A stretch of DNA of 64,000 nt from NCBI GenBank assembly GCA_038049695.1, contig CP142460.1, positions 36,552,001 through 36,616,000 on the forward strand. Reading direction: 5' to 3'. Made by a program: the position numbers and the translations under genes. The stretch comes from Cinnamomum chago. Lineage: Eukaryota; Streptophyta; Magnoliopsida; Laurales; Lauraceae. Shown here one piece after another: positions 10,452 to 20,110 of the stretch (position 1 is the first letter of the stretch; each line of letters opens with the position of its first letter). Below the pieces are notes generated by a model, which was given only the letters and a program-made list of their open reading frames with translations, was not told where the DNA came from and did not search any database.

Positions 10452-12620
10452 TTTTTTATGGATTCATAGAAGAGAGCGAATGGTGTTCCATTTCGAAAGT
10501 GAGTTCAACATTTCTGCGATCTCGAAGTCCGAAAAGGAAGAAGCCAAAGTTTCTCAACTTAAACCCAAAAGAGGAAAATCTGAATTTTTTTTTTTTAAAT
10601 CAGATTTTATATTTTTTTTTTTTGATTTTTTTTCTTTTAATGGATTCATAGAAGAGAGCGGATGGTGTTCCATTCCGAAAATGAGTTCAACATTTCTGCG
10701 ATCTCGAAGTCCGAAAAGGAAGAAGCCAAAGTTTCTCAACTTAAACCCAAAAGAGAAAAATCTGAATTTTTTTTTTTAAAAATCAGATTTTTTTTTATTT
10801 CTTTTTTGTGGATTCATAGAAGAGAGCGAATGGTGTTCCATTCCGAAAATGAGTTCAACATTTCTGCGATCTCGAAGTCCGAAAAGGAAGAAGCCAAAGT
10901 TTCTCAACTTAAACCCAAAAAAGGAAAATCTGAATTTTTTTTTATAATCAGATTTTTTTTTATTTTTTTTTATGGATTCATAGAAGAGAGCGAATGGTGT
11001 TCCATTCCGAAAATGAGTTCAACATTTCTGCGATCTCGAAGTCCGAAAAGGAAGAAGCCAAAGTTTCTCAACTTAAACCCAAAAAAGGAAATTCTGAATT
11101 TTTTTTTTAAATCAGATTTTATATTCTTTTTTTGATTTTTTTTTTTTATGGATTCATAGAAGAGAGCGGATGGTGTTCCATTCCGAAAATGAGTTCAACA
11201 TTTCTGCGATCTCGAAGTCCGAAAAGGAAGAAGCCAAAGTTTCTCAACTTAAACCCAAAAGAGGAAAATCTGAATTTTTTTTTTAAAAAAATCAGATTTT
11301 TTTTTTGATTTTTTCTTTATGGATTCATAGAAGAGAGCGAATAGTGTTCCATTCCGAAAATGAGTTCAACATTTCTGCGATCTCGAAGTCCGAAAAGGAA
11401 GAAGCCAAAGTTTCTCAACTTAAACCCAAAAAAGGAAAATCTGAAATTTTTTTTTTTCTAATCAGATTTTTTTTTATGGATTCATAGAAGAGAGCGAATG
11501 GTGTTCCATTCCGAAAATGAGTTCAACATTTCTGCGATCTCGAAGTCCGAAAAGGAAGAAGCCAAAGTTTCTCAACTTAAACCCAAAAAAGGAAAATCTG
11601 AATTTTTTTTAAATCAGATTTTATATATTTTTTTTTTGATTTTTTTTTATTGTTTTTTTATGGATTCATAGAAGAGAGCGAATGGTGTTCCATTCCGAAA
11701 ATGAGTTCAACATTTCTGCGATCTCGAAGTCCGAAAAGGAAGAAGCCAAAGTTTCTCAACTTAAACCCAAAAGAGGAAAATCTGAATTTTTTTTTTTTAA
11801 ATCTGATTTTTTTTTTATGGATTCATAGAAGAGAGCGAATGGTGTTCCATTCCGAAAATGAGTTCAACATTTCTGCGATCTCGAAGTCCGAAAAGGAAGA
11901 AGCCAAAGTTTCTCAACTTAAACCCAAAAAAGGAAAATCTGAAAAAAAAAAAATTCTAATCAGATTTTTTTTTTTTTTTTTATGGATTCATAGAACAGAG
12001 CGAATGGTGTTCCATTCCAAAAATGAGTTCAACATTTCTGCGATCTCGAAGTCCGAAAAGGAAGAAGCCAAAGTTTCTCAACTTAAACCCAAAAAAGGAA
12101 AAGCTGAATTTTTTTTCTTCTAATCAGATTTTTTTTTTATGCATTCGTAGAAGAGAGCGAATGGTGTTCCATTCCGAAAATGAGTTCAACATTTCTGCGA
12201 TCTCGTTGTCCGAAAAGGAAGAAGCCAAAGTTTCTCAACTTAAACCCAAAAGAGGAAAATCTGAATTTTTTTTTTAAATCATATTTTTTTTTGGATTTTT
12301 TTTTATGGATTCATAGAAGAGAGCGAATGGTGTTCCATTCCGAAAATGAGTTCAACATTTCTGCGATCTCAAAGTCCGAAAACGAAGAAGCCAAAGTTTC
12401 TCAACTTAAACCCAAAAGAGGAAAATCTGAAAAAAAAAAATTCTAATCAGATTTTTTTTTTTGATTTTTTTTTATGGATTCATAGAAGAGAGCGAATGGT
12501 GTTCCATTCCGAAAATGAGTTCAACATTTCTGCGATCTCGAAGTCCGAAAAGGAAGAAGCCAAAGTTTCTCAACTTAAACCCAAAAGAGGAAAAATCTGA
12601 TATTTTTTTTTAAATTAGAT
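10452..12620 (-). repeat. 13-copy ~168-bp satellite in the leader of element G
   Basis: The core 'gtccgaaaaggaagaagcc' recurs 13 times, near 10527, 10705, 10876, 11040, 11217, 11387, 11545, 11727, 11886, 12049, 12208, 12375 and 12541. Spacing is 158-182 bp (mean about 168). The ~125-bp core is nearly invariant. Length differences come from the T-rich spacer, which in nearly every unit is bracketed by inverted AAATCTGA / TCAGATTT arms. High identity suggests recent unequal exchange or replication slippage. It lies between LTR and gag, so it would be part of the genomic RNA leader. Confidence 0.95.
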
Positions 12621-13074
12621 TTTGTTTCTTTTTGAGAATTTTTTTTTTTTATAAACAAGAAAGACTGGAAATAAACTCAAAAGAAGAAATTTCCAAGAAT
12701 CCCTTCTCATGTGGTTTTTTTTTTAGATGCAAGATCCAACATAGGCCACCAACTAAAAAGGAGCCAAAGAATCCAAGCATTGTGTTCTCAAATGAACAGG
12801 GTCCCACCGGATATGCCAGCTTGATGGTCCCGGCTTTTCTCTTTTTCCAAAGCTGCCTCCGCCCCGGGGCTGACGGGGTACGGTGGAGGGAAAGAAAGGA
12901 AAAGCGAGCATCAGTTTTTTTTTTTTGTACGGGTATGCCAGATTTTCTATTCTACTTGGAATTTAGAGTGGTGATCCGGAGATTCACCTTCACAAGTAGA
13001 AAAGGAAATCAACTTTTTTCCATCTTTCCATTGCACACATATTTTTAAAGAAAAGAGACAAGGTTTGTTTTTTT

Positions 13075-13145
13075 AATGCCGTGAGAGGCGGTTTTTTTTG
13101 TTTGCCGTGAAAGGCGATTTTGCCGTGAAAGGCGATTTACAAATC
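13075..13145 (-). repeat. Short tandem repeat of a 'gccgtgaaaggcgatt' unit
   Basis: Three successive copies of 'gccgtga(g/a)aggcg(g/a)tttt' with slightly different spacing. The first carries a longer T run. It lies close to the expected end of the G 5' LTR and has no coding character. Confidence 0.75.
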
Positions 13146-13666
13146 TTATCAATAATGAAAGACAAGAGATGTGATTTTTTTGTCTCTTTATAAAAAAATA
13201 CAATGCAACAGAAAAGAAAGAAAAGGAATCTAACTTCTCATGCGATTGTGGGGGACCCGTTCAGATCGACGGTCGCGAGTTATGTATGGACTCCGCCATC
13301 GTCCTTCAGATGAGAACTTTAATGCTTGATTTCTTGGCTTGGCTCCAACCTCAGATTTTTAGAGGATAAGGACCAAGGTAAGGTCCTATATCCGGTAAAA
13401 AGCCGAGTAGACGGGCTGAAAAGCCGCATCTAGCCATGTTGGATAGAAGGAGAGGTGGCCTTTGGGGGGGGGGGGGGTGGCCCCCCCAAGGAGCTTTGAT
13501 CACCTTGTAGTGCTTGTTGCAGCAGAGTTTTCTTCAATAGAGGAGAGTTTGTTGCAGAGGGTCTGGATTTTTCTTGAATTTTTCGGAGAGTTTTTCGGAT
13601 CTGTCCTCCTTTTTCAATGATTTTCCAGTGATTTTTTCTGGATCTGTTTCCCTTGGAATGGCCTCC

Positions 13667-13674
13667 TATTTATA
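13667..13674 (-). promoter_or_regulatory. TATA box of element G LTR promoter
   Basis: Minus strand TATAAATA followed by GG, in a GC-balanced context (gtcTATAAATAgg). The position inside the 5' LTR fits a U3 promoter; transcription would start about 30 bp downstream, near 13640 on the minus strand. Confidence 0.65.
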
Positions 13675-14627
13675 GACATTTGGTAGCCATTTAGGAGAGT
13701 TTATGAGCATTTATGGTATTAATCCTCATGATAGGAGGAGTTACAAGTTTTTAATTACTTGTTTTGTAACTCCTTTTTCCTTGAATTTGATTGGCCGATG
13801 GAGAGTAGTGGGCATTTAATCGCCTTTAATCTCCATGATGACGGGAGTTTCATGATTTTAATGTCACGATTACTTGGACTTGTAACTCCCATTTGCTTGC
13901 TTCTGATTGGGCCGTTCAAAATAATGAGTTAATGACCGCATTAACTTGCCATAAACGGGTCATTTAACTTCATTAATTGATTGCGTGGGCGCTTGAAGAG
14001 TCGCGGGCCGTGCCGCGTCCTTTGGGATTCTTCTTGCGATGATCACCAATGGACCCACATACCATTTGATGTCGGATGGTGATCCAATGTCAAACATTGG
14101 TTGATGTCAGCGGGCCAGCAACATCTGTCCAGTCGATTTCGCGATCGGGCGGGCAGAAAGGGTGCTTTCTTGGTTAGCCGTTTGACGATCTTGAGGCGTC
14201 CGATGATGATCTAATGATTCCAGTGATGGGTCCATGATGTTGATGAAGATCGACGGATATCATGCACAAAAAATCAGATTTTGGAAAAATCACAGGGGCC
14301 AATCAACTCGAAACTCGAAAATACCCGAAAAATGGGGTTTTTGGGCGAGGTCCGGCGGCCTGCACCTCCATGGTCGCTGGCGACCATGGGCCTTGGCCCA
14401 TTTTTTTGGCCGCCTTTCGGTCGCTTTTTCTTCGCCGTTTTTCGTCCATTTTTGCTTCTGTTTTCTCCTGCATTTTTCTTGGAATTTCCTCTCATTTATT
14501 GGCTGGATTTCCCTCAAGAAAACCTGACGAGAAGCCGTGCAAATCGGATCGCAAAGTTTCCCATTTTCTGAAAAGCCGAAGACTTTGCTGTGGAGAACTG
14601 CCGATTTTTTGTCAAGCGTCGAAACTA

Positions 14628-15150
14628 GGTCAAACGATGTCGGAATGACCTGAAATTCGACGTGTAGCTTCTTGAGCAGTAGACGAGACCAACCATAGGC
14701 TTTTGTTCAGGTTTTGAAGCCTTTTGGGGGCCCGCAAATGCTTGACTTGATTTCACTGCGAGGGAAATGTCGAGCTTTGACTTTCGGTCAAACGATGTCC
14801 GATTGACCTGAAATTTGATGGGTAGCTTCCTCATCAGTGGATAGGACCAACCATAGGCTTTCGTTTGAGTTTTGAAGCCATTTGGAATCATGCAAACGCT
14901 TGCCTTTATTTCACCGCGAGGGAAATGCCGAGCTTTGACTTTTGGTCAAACGATGTCCGATTGACCTGAAATTCGACGTGTGACTCCCTCATCAGTAGAT
15001 AAGAACAACCATAGGCTTTCGTTTGAGTTTTGAAGCCGTTTGGGGTCATGCAAACGCTTGCCTTGATTTCACCGAGAGGGAAATCCCGAGCTTTGACTTC
15101 CGGTCAAACGATGTCCGATTGACCTGAAACTTGACATGGAGCCTTTTGGA
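14628..15150 (-). repeat. 158-bp tandem repeat inside G LTR (about 3.3 copies)
   Basis: The block 'ggtcaaacgatgtc' starts at 14628, 14786, 14944 and 15102, exactly 158 bp apart. Between these sites 'accataggctt(t/c)cgtttgagttttgaagcc' and 'cgagggaaatgccgagctttgactt' recur. Copies differ by 10-15 per cent, so the array is older than the leader satellite. It lies upstream of the TATA box in U3. Confidence 0.9.
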
Positions 15151-15945
15151 GGTATTTTGTAACCATCCGTAGGCTCTGATCGAAGATTTGAAGTCTTCAA
15201 CACTGTCGCCGCCGGGAGCTGCTGCTCAGCTGTTGGAGAAGTGAAGTTAGGCCGAATGATGTCGAAATGGCCCGAAACTTCATGTGTACCTCTCTTTTGG
15301 TTGTTTTGAATGACCTTGCAGTTTTTGTTTGATTCTGACAAGATCTGATGCTTGAAGTAGCGCCTGCCTATTTTTGGTAGGATGCGGCTCCGTGTAGCTT
15401 TTGGTGTGAGGAGGCAAAGTGACATTTTTGGTGTCAACAAGGAATTTTGTATTTGCAATTTGATGGATGCATTTTCACCTTAGCATCATTTGAATTTTCA
15501 CATTGTTTTAGAAAACCTTGGAATCTGGTTTTATACATGCATTGCTTTTAAGATTTGTAAAAGTATTGTTTTATGCATGTTTTGTTTTTATACTTGGATG
15601 CATTGGTTTTAGAATCCAAACTCTTTTGAAAACCTAATTCTTTGTGCATTACTTTTGAGAAATCATATTGAGAACTTAGGTTTGTGTCTTGCATACTTTC
15701 ATCACTTTCAGAATCATTTTTGTATGCATTTTTATGTGAAAAGAGTTTTTAGAAATCAAGCTAGCCTATGTTTTAAATCTTCCAAATTATTTTAGGCTTT
15801 TTGTGTTTCATGTTTTTAAACATCTTCGTTTGATTTAAAACATGTTTCCAAGCTTGGTTTAGTGGCCCAAAAATCCCCACAAAGAAACACCTTCAAATTT
15901 GTAATTTATGGGAATTTTTGGTCCAGGGGGTCTGCTGCCGTGTGG

Positions 15946-16095
15946 CCGGTCGACCGGCCCAGAGGTCCCGGTCGACCTGGAACACTGCAGGCAGAAAGGG
16001 CCCCTGGAGCCCCAACGGTCATTTTTCTGACCGTTGTGTGATCCCGGTCGACCGAGACCTGTTTCCAGGTCGACTGAGGACTAGCCGTTGGACTG
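15946..16095 (+). promoter_or_regulatory. GGTCGACC palindrome cluster in H LTR
   Basis: It contains 'ccggtcgaccgg', 'cccggtcgacctgg', an inverted 'aacggtcatttttctgaccgtt' and 'cccggtcgaccgagacc…ccaggtcgactgagg', directly upstream of the TATA box at 16103. The same order is present in both A LTRs. Confidence 0.7.
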
Positions 16096-16102
16096 TTTTT
16101 CA

Positions 16103-16110
16103 TTATAAAG
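16103..16110 (+). promoter_or_regulatory. TATA box of H LTR
   Basis: 'caTTATAAAG' about 10-15 bp downstream of the palindrome cluster, at the place where the A LTRs have 'ctataaaaatgag'. Confidence 0.6.
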
Positions 16111-17128
16111 TCCATTCATTTCCAACCTTTTTTGAGGCTTGAACCATGAACTTTTGAGACCATTTTGGAGCCAAAGAAAGGGGAAGAAGTTGGAAAGGCT
16201 AGAGGGCTATTTGGAAATTAAATGCTTGAGTTTTAAAAAGGTACATCTTACTTGAGTTTTAAAATTAGAATCAATGCATGGTTAAATCTTTGTATTTTCT
16301 TTTATGCATGATTTCTAGTTTTTAAAGAGTTGTTTTGCAAACTCATTACCATCTTTGGAATATTAAGAATGGTTTGCAAACTCTCTTGACTAATTCACAT
16401 GCTCTTAGATTTTAATATTCATACAACTTGTTTAGTTCATTTCTTCAAAGGTGTTTGAATCTTTTATGTGATTAGTTTTCTCTTCAATCAACATTTTATA
16501 AGCTTTGATTTTAAAATGCATCATGCATTCATTTAAGAGCTTCATTGTTAAATTTGATTGAAGAAAAGCATTCATACACTTGTGCACACACTTTAGCTCA
16601 TTTAGTGTATGTTTGTAATTTGAATTACACTTTCATATTAGCCTATGTAGAGGCAATTCAATTGTGCTTAAATTGTATCTCTTGGAGTGTTCTTTTGTGA
16701 AGACACCTTCTTAGAGAAATCATTCATTTGTAAAGGTTATTGCTAAGCCTAAGAAAAGCATCTTGTAAAGGTTATTGCTTAGCCTAGAAAAGCACATTGA
16801 GAGGTTGTTGTTGAGCCTAGTAAAAACAACATTGTAAGGGTTATTGCTTAGCCTAGTAAAAAGCATAACTAGTGGAAATCCGGTGGGGTGATTGGATCAC
16901 AAGCCGGTAGTAGACGTAGGCATTGAGGCCGAACCACTATAAGCCTTTGTGTTGTGGTGCTTGCTTTTGTGGTGATTATTTATATTAGCTTCCGCATATT
17001 GTTTGATTAATCATCACATGTGACTAGTTTTTGTTAAGAAATAAAAATTGGTCTAAATTGGTCATAGTTGTAGCACACCCTATTCACCCCCCACCCCCCC
17101 TCTAGGGTTAGGATCCTCAGGACTTTCA

Positions 17129-17729
17129 TTGACTACCTAGTGCAACGGACGGACACACCGTTCAAGCCCGCCGTGGCGAATTATCCACTTCCTAAAAAGT
17201 TCAAAATGCCAACCATGGAGACCTTTGATGGGACAAAGGATCCACTGGACCATCTGGAGATGTACAAAACCAAAATGCAGCTGCATAATATCCCTGACGA
17301 GATAATGTGCAGGGCGTTCCCAACTACATTGAAGGGTTCCGCTCGAAACTGGTTTGCCAATCTCCCCCAAGCATCCATAGCCACCTTTGGAGAGTTGTGC
17401 AAATCTTTTATCTCACACTTTATCGGTTGGCGCCGCCACCAGAAGCCTGCCACACACCTGCTCACCATAAAACAGGACCGAGATGAGAGTCTGAGGAGTT
17501 ACCTCACTCATTTTAACGAGGAGGTCCTCCAAGTCGAGGAGCCCAATGACAAAGTCACCATGACCACCTTTCTGGGAGGCCTCCGTTCATCCAGTTTCCT
17601 CTTTTCAGTAATGAAGCGACCACCAAAGAGCATGCCAGAACTGTTGGCAAAAGCTCAAAAATATATGAATGCTGAGGAAATCAACAGGTCCAGGCGAGGT
17701 GAATCATCTCGTGGATCGCAAAAAGCTTG
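17129..17729 (+). pseudogene. Element F gag capsid fragment
   Basis: About 200 codons open from the H junction to a TGA. Motifs fit the retrotransposon gag capsid domain of Tat-type elements: LPKKFKMPTMETFDG, LKGSARNWFANLPQASI, FISHFIG, LLTIKQDRDESLRSYLTHFNEEV and MPELLAKAQKYMNAEE. The N-terminus is missing because H is inserted there; ATG 17140 is an internal Met. The usual Arg-rich tail and zinc knuckle are absent: the frame stops at SSRGSQKA, exactly where a 78-bp tandem repeat begins, so a rearrangement replaced the nucleocapsid end. Confidence 0.8.
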
Positions 17730-18031
17730 ACCTGCCTCTGCACTGTTCTTAAACAGGCAGTCTATCTCCAGCTTAGCGGCTCTCTCGCAGGTCGCCAAAA
17801 AAGCTTGGCCTACCTCTGCATTGTTCTTAAACAGATAGTCTATCTCCAGCTTAGCGGCTCTCTCGCGGGTCGCCAAAAAAGCTTGGCCTACCTCTGCACT
17901 GTTCTTAGACAGGCAGTCTATCTCCAGCTTAGCGGCTCTCTCGCGGGTCACCAAAAAAGCTTGGCCTACCTCTGTACTATTCTCAAACAAGCAGCCAATC
18001 TCCAGCTTAGCGGCTCTCTCAGGGGGCGCCA
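17719..18031 (+). repeat. Four tandem copies of a 78-bp unit
   Basis: Units starting near 17721, 17799, 17877 and 17954 share 'aagcttggcctacctctgcactgttcttaaacaggcagtctatctccagcttagcggctctctcgcgggtcgcc'-type content (core 'ctccagcttagcggctctctc'). Because 78 is a multiple of three, frames on both strands stay open. The minus-strand reading repeats ERAAKLEIDCLFKN and looks helical, but it runs against the gag strand and has no start context. Confidence 0.9.
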
Positions 18032-19587
18032 AAAGTACGCTCTCAAAAGGCAGGATCTTGAAACACAGGTCATCTGCAACCTGAGGGTCTACATTAAATT
18101 AGCGTACCCAACTGTCTGGCTGCCCAAATAAGCCAAACCAACGCCTGGAGGGTCGCCTGACCCACTTAGCGCGCTCAAAGTGGCACCTCTTGATGCCTAC
18201 ACGCCAAGGCCAGCCTCCTCCGTAGCGCCCAGAGCTCCCAAGGCAGCCCCAACTCACCCAAGCAGCCCAGGCTCGTCCAAGGTGCTCCAAACAGGGCGTG
18301 TAATATACATGTTTGCTCGCCTGGATCAACATCCCTTGGTGCCTGATGGACAAAAGTAGCCTGCTCGCCCGCGTGCTCGCCCACATTGGCACACAGCAGG
18401 TGGCGCCCCAGCCCCATCCGTCGCGCGCAGCAAGCACAGGCGCAGCAGGTGCACCCGCAGCAGCAGGGGTGCCCCGCCCGTGTTTCCCCTCGGCGACCCG
18501 CACCAGCAGCAGGGGCGCCTGCCTAGTCTACTGTGCACAGCGCCTGGGGCGCCCAGACAACTCCCCGTGCGCCATCGTGTACAGCGCCTGGGGCGCCCAA
18601 GCTGGCACCTCGCCCATCCACCGCCGCAGCATGTTTCATTCAAAACCCTGCTCTTATTATCATCTTTATAATGGGGACCCACATGACCTCTCCAAACATG
18701 ACACTAACAATGAAGTGAAGTGGCCTGCAGGGCCTGGACTGTCTTGAGTTTTCTTTTCTCCATCATTCACACGGCACAGGTGGAACATGTAATCCACTAA
18801 GTGGGCCCAGCAAGATTTCAAACACCAGAAACACCCTACAGAATTTGTACAACTGCTAATAGTCTACTAAAATACTCATAGCCAAGACCAAGGTCAACAT
18901 TTAAATAATTGATGTTTTGTAGGGGATGTGAATGTAATGGTTGAAGTAGTGTCAATTAATCACCTGGTGCCCACTTGGAGGAAGATTCTGATGGAGGAAA
19001 ATAAAAGGGTACATTGTACGGAAGATTCTCATGGAGAGAGAGTTTGGTAAATTGCAACTGTAGATGGAAGATTTCAACTTGAAACAATTATCTACTCAAA
19101 AAAGGTACCACATGGGCGCCCCTTCCAAGTGCTCGCCTACCACATGGGCGCCCCTTCCAAGTGCATGCCTACCACATGGGCCCCCTCCAAGTGCTCACCT
19201 ACCACATGGGCGCCCCTTCCAGGTGCTCGCCCACAAAAAAAAATGATGAAAAGAGAGTACCACAAGGGCGCCCAAGGCTATTCTATGGTGACTTTCTATG
19301 GTGAAGCTATCTGAAAGTGACTTTCTGACAATCTCAAGAATTCTTATTGCAACAAATTCTACTTCATTGAAATCTTCAACTCCAACCGGACCTGAAAAGT
19401 CGAGATGTACCATGCAACACTCCAATCCCTATTGGGCATGGCGCACATGTATTGGCCACCTGTCAATATTACTCTTCAAGATTCAAGCAGCGGGGGAGCC
19501 CACCTTTGAAATACAACTTAACCAAACCCAGAGCTCAAAAATGCCCCTTCTCCAAGTTTTCTTAGACAAGGGGCATTGGGGGGCAAA
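18032..19587 (+). other. Non-coding interior of element F
   Basis: From 18100 to 18650 the sequence is GC-rich, with two copies of 'gcgcctggggcgccca' (18539, 18586) and many GGCGCC-type palindromes. From 18650 to 19060 it is ordinary and AT-richer. No conserved protein motif was found on either strand. It ends in the G-rich tract before the probable LTR. Confidence 0.5.
19105..19235 (+). repeat. ~32-bp tandem repeat with GGGCGCCC core
   Basis: Four consecutive units of 'taccacatgggcgccccttccaagtgctcgcc', with the third lacking the CG, start near 19106, 19138, 19170 and 19200. A fifth, diverged unit (accacaagggcgcccaagg) follows at 19259. Confidence 0.9.
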
Positions 19588-20110
19588 TGATGGGTCAGGC
19601 CCAAATGACTCGGTCCACAATGATGGGTCAGGCCCAAGTGACTCAGTCCACGATGGTGGGTCAGGTCTAAGTGACCCAAGTCCGTGATGGGCCCGGGTCT
19701 AAATCCACCCATTAAGGGCTGAATCCAGATCCACAATATGACGAAGTTAGCGCGTTGTTCCATCTATCTGCTTTTACCAAGTCCTGCGGAGGAGTCCTAC
19801 CTGCCTCGTCTGTTGGGGGTGGTTCGAAGACTCTGCCGGAATGGAGCGTCCGTTGCTGAAGAGTCTCCCCATCTGTTAGGGGAAGACTATAAAACAAGGA
19901 GCCCCACCAGCACTGGAGGGCAAGCAATTCTTCTCCATTTTTACACTATCATTGTATTCCTCTGACTTGTAATCTCTACATCGGAGAATAGTAAAATCAC
20001 CAATTTGAAGTGGACGTAGGTCACACTGACCGAACCACTATAAACTCTCTCTCTCTCTCCATTAATTTTCACATTAATTGCTTATTACTTGACCGGTGGT
20101 GCCCGAAACA
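19588..20110 (+). mobile_element. Probable short LTR of element F
   Basis: It is preceded by a purine/G-rich tract (aaggggcattgggggg). The proposed TG start is at 19588 and the proposed end at 'cccgaaaca' (20110). It contains three ~31-bp repeats of 'gatgggtcaggcccaa(a/g)tgactc(g/a)gtccac' (19588-19690), a TATA box at 19888 and a 'gtaatctctacatcggagaatag…gaaccactataaact' 3' part typical of plant LTR R-U5 regions. The following 'ctttttggcatcatc' could be a primer site, which would make this a 5' LTR instead. No second copy lies in the window, so the boundaries are tentative. Confidence 0.5.
19888..19894 (+). promoter_or_regulatory. TATA box of F LTR
   Basis: 'gacTATAAAAcaagg' about 300 bp into the LTR. 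It is plus-oriented, in keeping with F gag. Confidence 0.6.

Larger units (their letters stand above)
9558..13300 (-). other. 5' leader of element G
   Basis: About 3.7 kb between the gag start and the LTR, dominated by tandem repeats (listed separately) and homopolymer A runs (minus strand). No conserved coding is seen. The plus-strand open frames of 60-160 codons across 10429-12600 arise because the repeat unit happens to be stop-poor; they end or shift at the variable T tracts. The primer-binding site should lie near 13.2-13.4 kb. A TGG at about 13305 (minus TGGCGGAGTCC) is a candidate, but I cannot match it to a tRNA with confidence. Confidence 0.6.
1..15440 (-). mobile_element. Element G: Tat-lineage Ty3/Gypsy LTR retrotransposon, 3' end outside window
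   Basis: The minus strand, read from 15440 towards 1, shows a 5' LTR, a long repeat-rich leader, gag, protease, reverse transcriptase, RNase H, a second RNase H and integrase, in the order of the plant Tat clade. The second RNase H, the lack of a chromodomain and the gag CX2HX4HX4C knuckle support Tat. The element starts in TGTTGACACC on the minus strand, ending at plus position 15440. The 3' LTR and polypurine tract are not reached, so the full length exceeds 15.4 kb. Coding is broken by two in-frame TAG codons and at least two frameshifts, so I infer it is not autonomous. The exact sub-family is not assigned. Confidence 0.85.
13300..15440 (-). mobile_element. 5' LTR of element G
   Basis: On the minus strand the LTR opens TGTTGACACCAAAAATGTC at 15440, a TG-start typical of Tat LTRs. 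It contains a TATA box at 13667-13674 and a 158-bp tandem array. The inner (left) end is not resolved: it should lie about 13.3-13.4 kb, downstream of transcription start and before the leader repeats, but no clear CA-end plus tRNA match was found. A G13-14 run with a facing C7 run is at 13465-13491 and could fold back or slip. Confidence 0.6.
15441..17128 (+). mobile_element. Element H: lone Sirevirus-like LTR, related to A LTRs
   Basis: It aligns along its length with the A LTRs: 'attttgtatttgcaatttgatggatgcattttcac' at the start, palindromes and TATA in the middle, 'gtaaaggttattgcttagcctaag' repeats, 'ccggtggggtgattggatcacaagccggtag', and a 'tctagggttaggatcc…ggactttca' end. The first four or five bases are replaced by the abutting end of G (tgtcaaca). 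No primer site follows; the right flank is F gag coding sequence. It is a solo LTR or a 3' LTR whose element is outside the window, inserted into F and later hit by G. Confidence 0.8.
17129..20110 (+). mobile_element. Element F: gag-only Ty3/Gypsy (Tat-like) relic with 3' LTR
   Basis: Plus-strand order: 5'-truncated gag, several tandem repeat blocks, a GC-rich non-coding stretch, a G-rich polypurine tract near 19567-19583 and a short TATA-bearing LTR. No protease, RT or integrase sequence is seen, so the element was non-autonomous or was internally deleted. The left part was cut off by insertion of H in the gag reading frame (…DYLVQRTDTPF resumes straight after H). Confidence 0.65.

Noticed and set aside
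10429..12600. Series of plus-strand open frames of 60-157 codons with repeated peptide (SSTFLRSRSPKRKKPKF)
   Set aside because: They come from the stop-poor 168-bp satellite, shift frame at each variable T tract, and run against the strand of element G.
13200..13400. Definite primer-binding site for G (TGGCGGAGTCC, minus strand)
   Set aside because: No CA-ended LTR terminus directly before it and no tRNA match I can vouch for; left as a candidate only.
17655..18032. 125-codon minus-strand frame with ERAAKLEID repeats as a gene
   Set aside because: Open only because the unit is 78 bp; no start context, opposite to the gag strand. Kept as a finding, not as a CDS.
18099..18750. Several overlapping open frames on both strands in GC-rich sequence
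   Set aside because: GC richness lowers stop frequency; no motif, no conserved start, low-complexity Ala/Pro/Arg composition.
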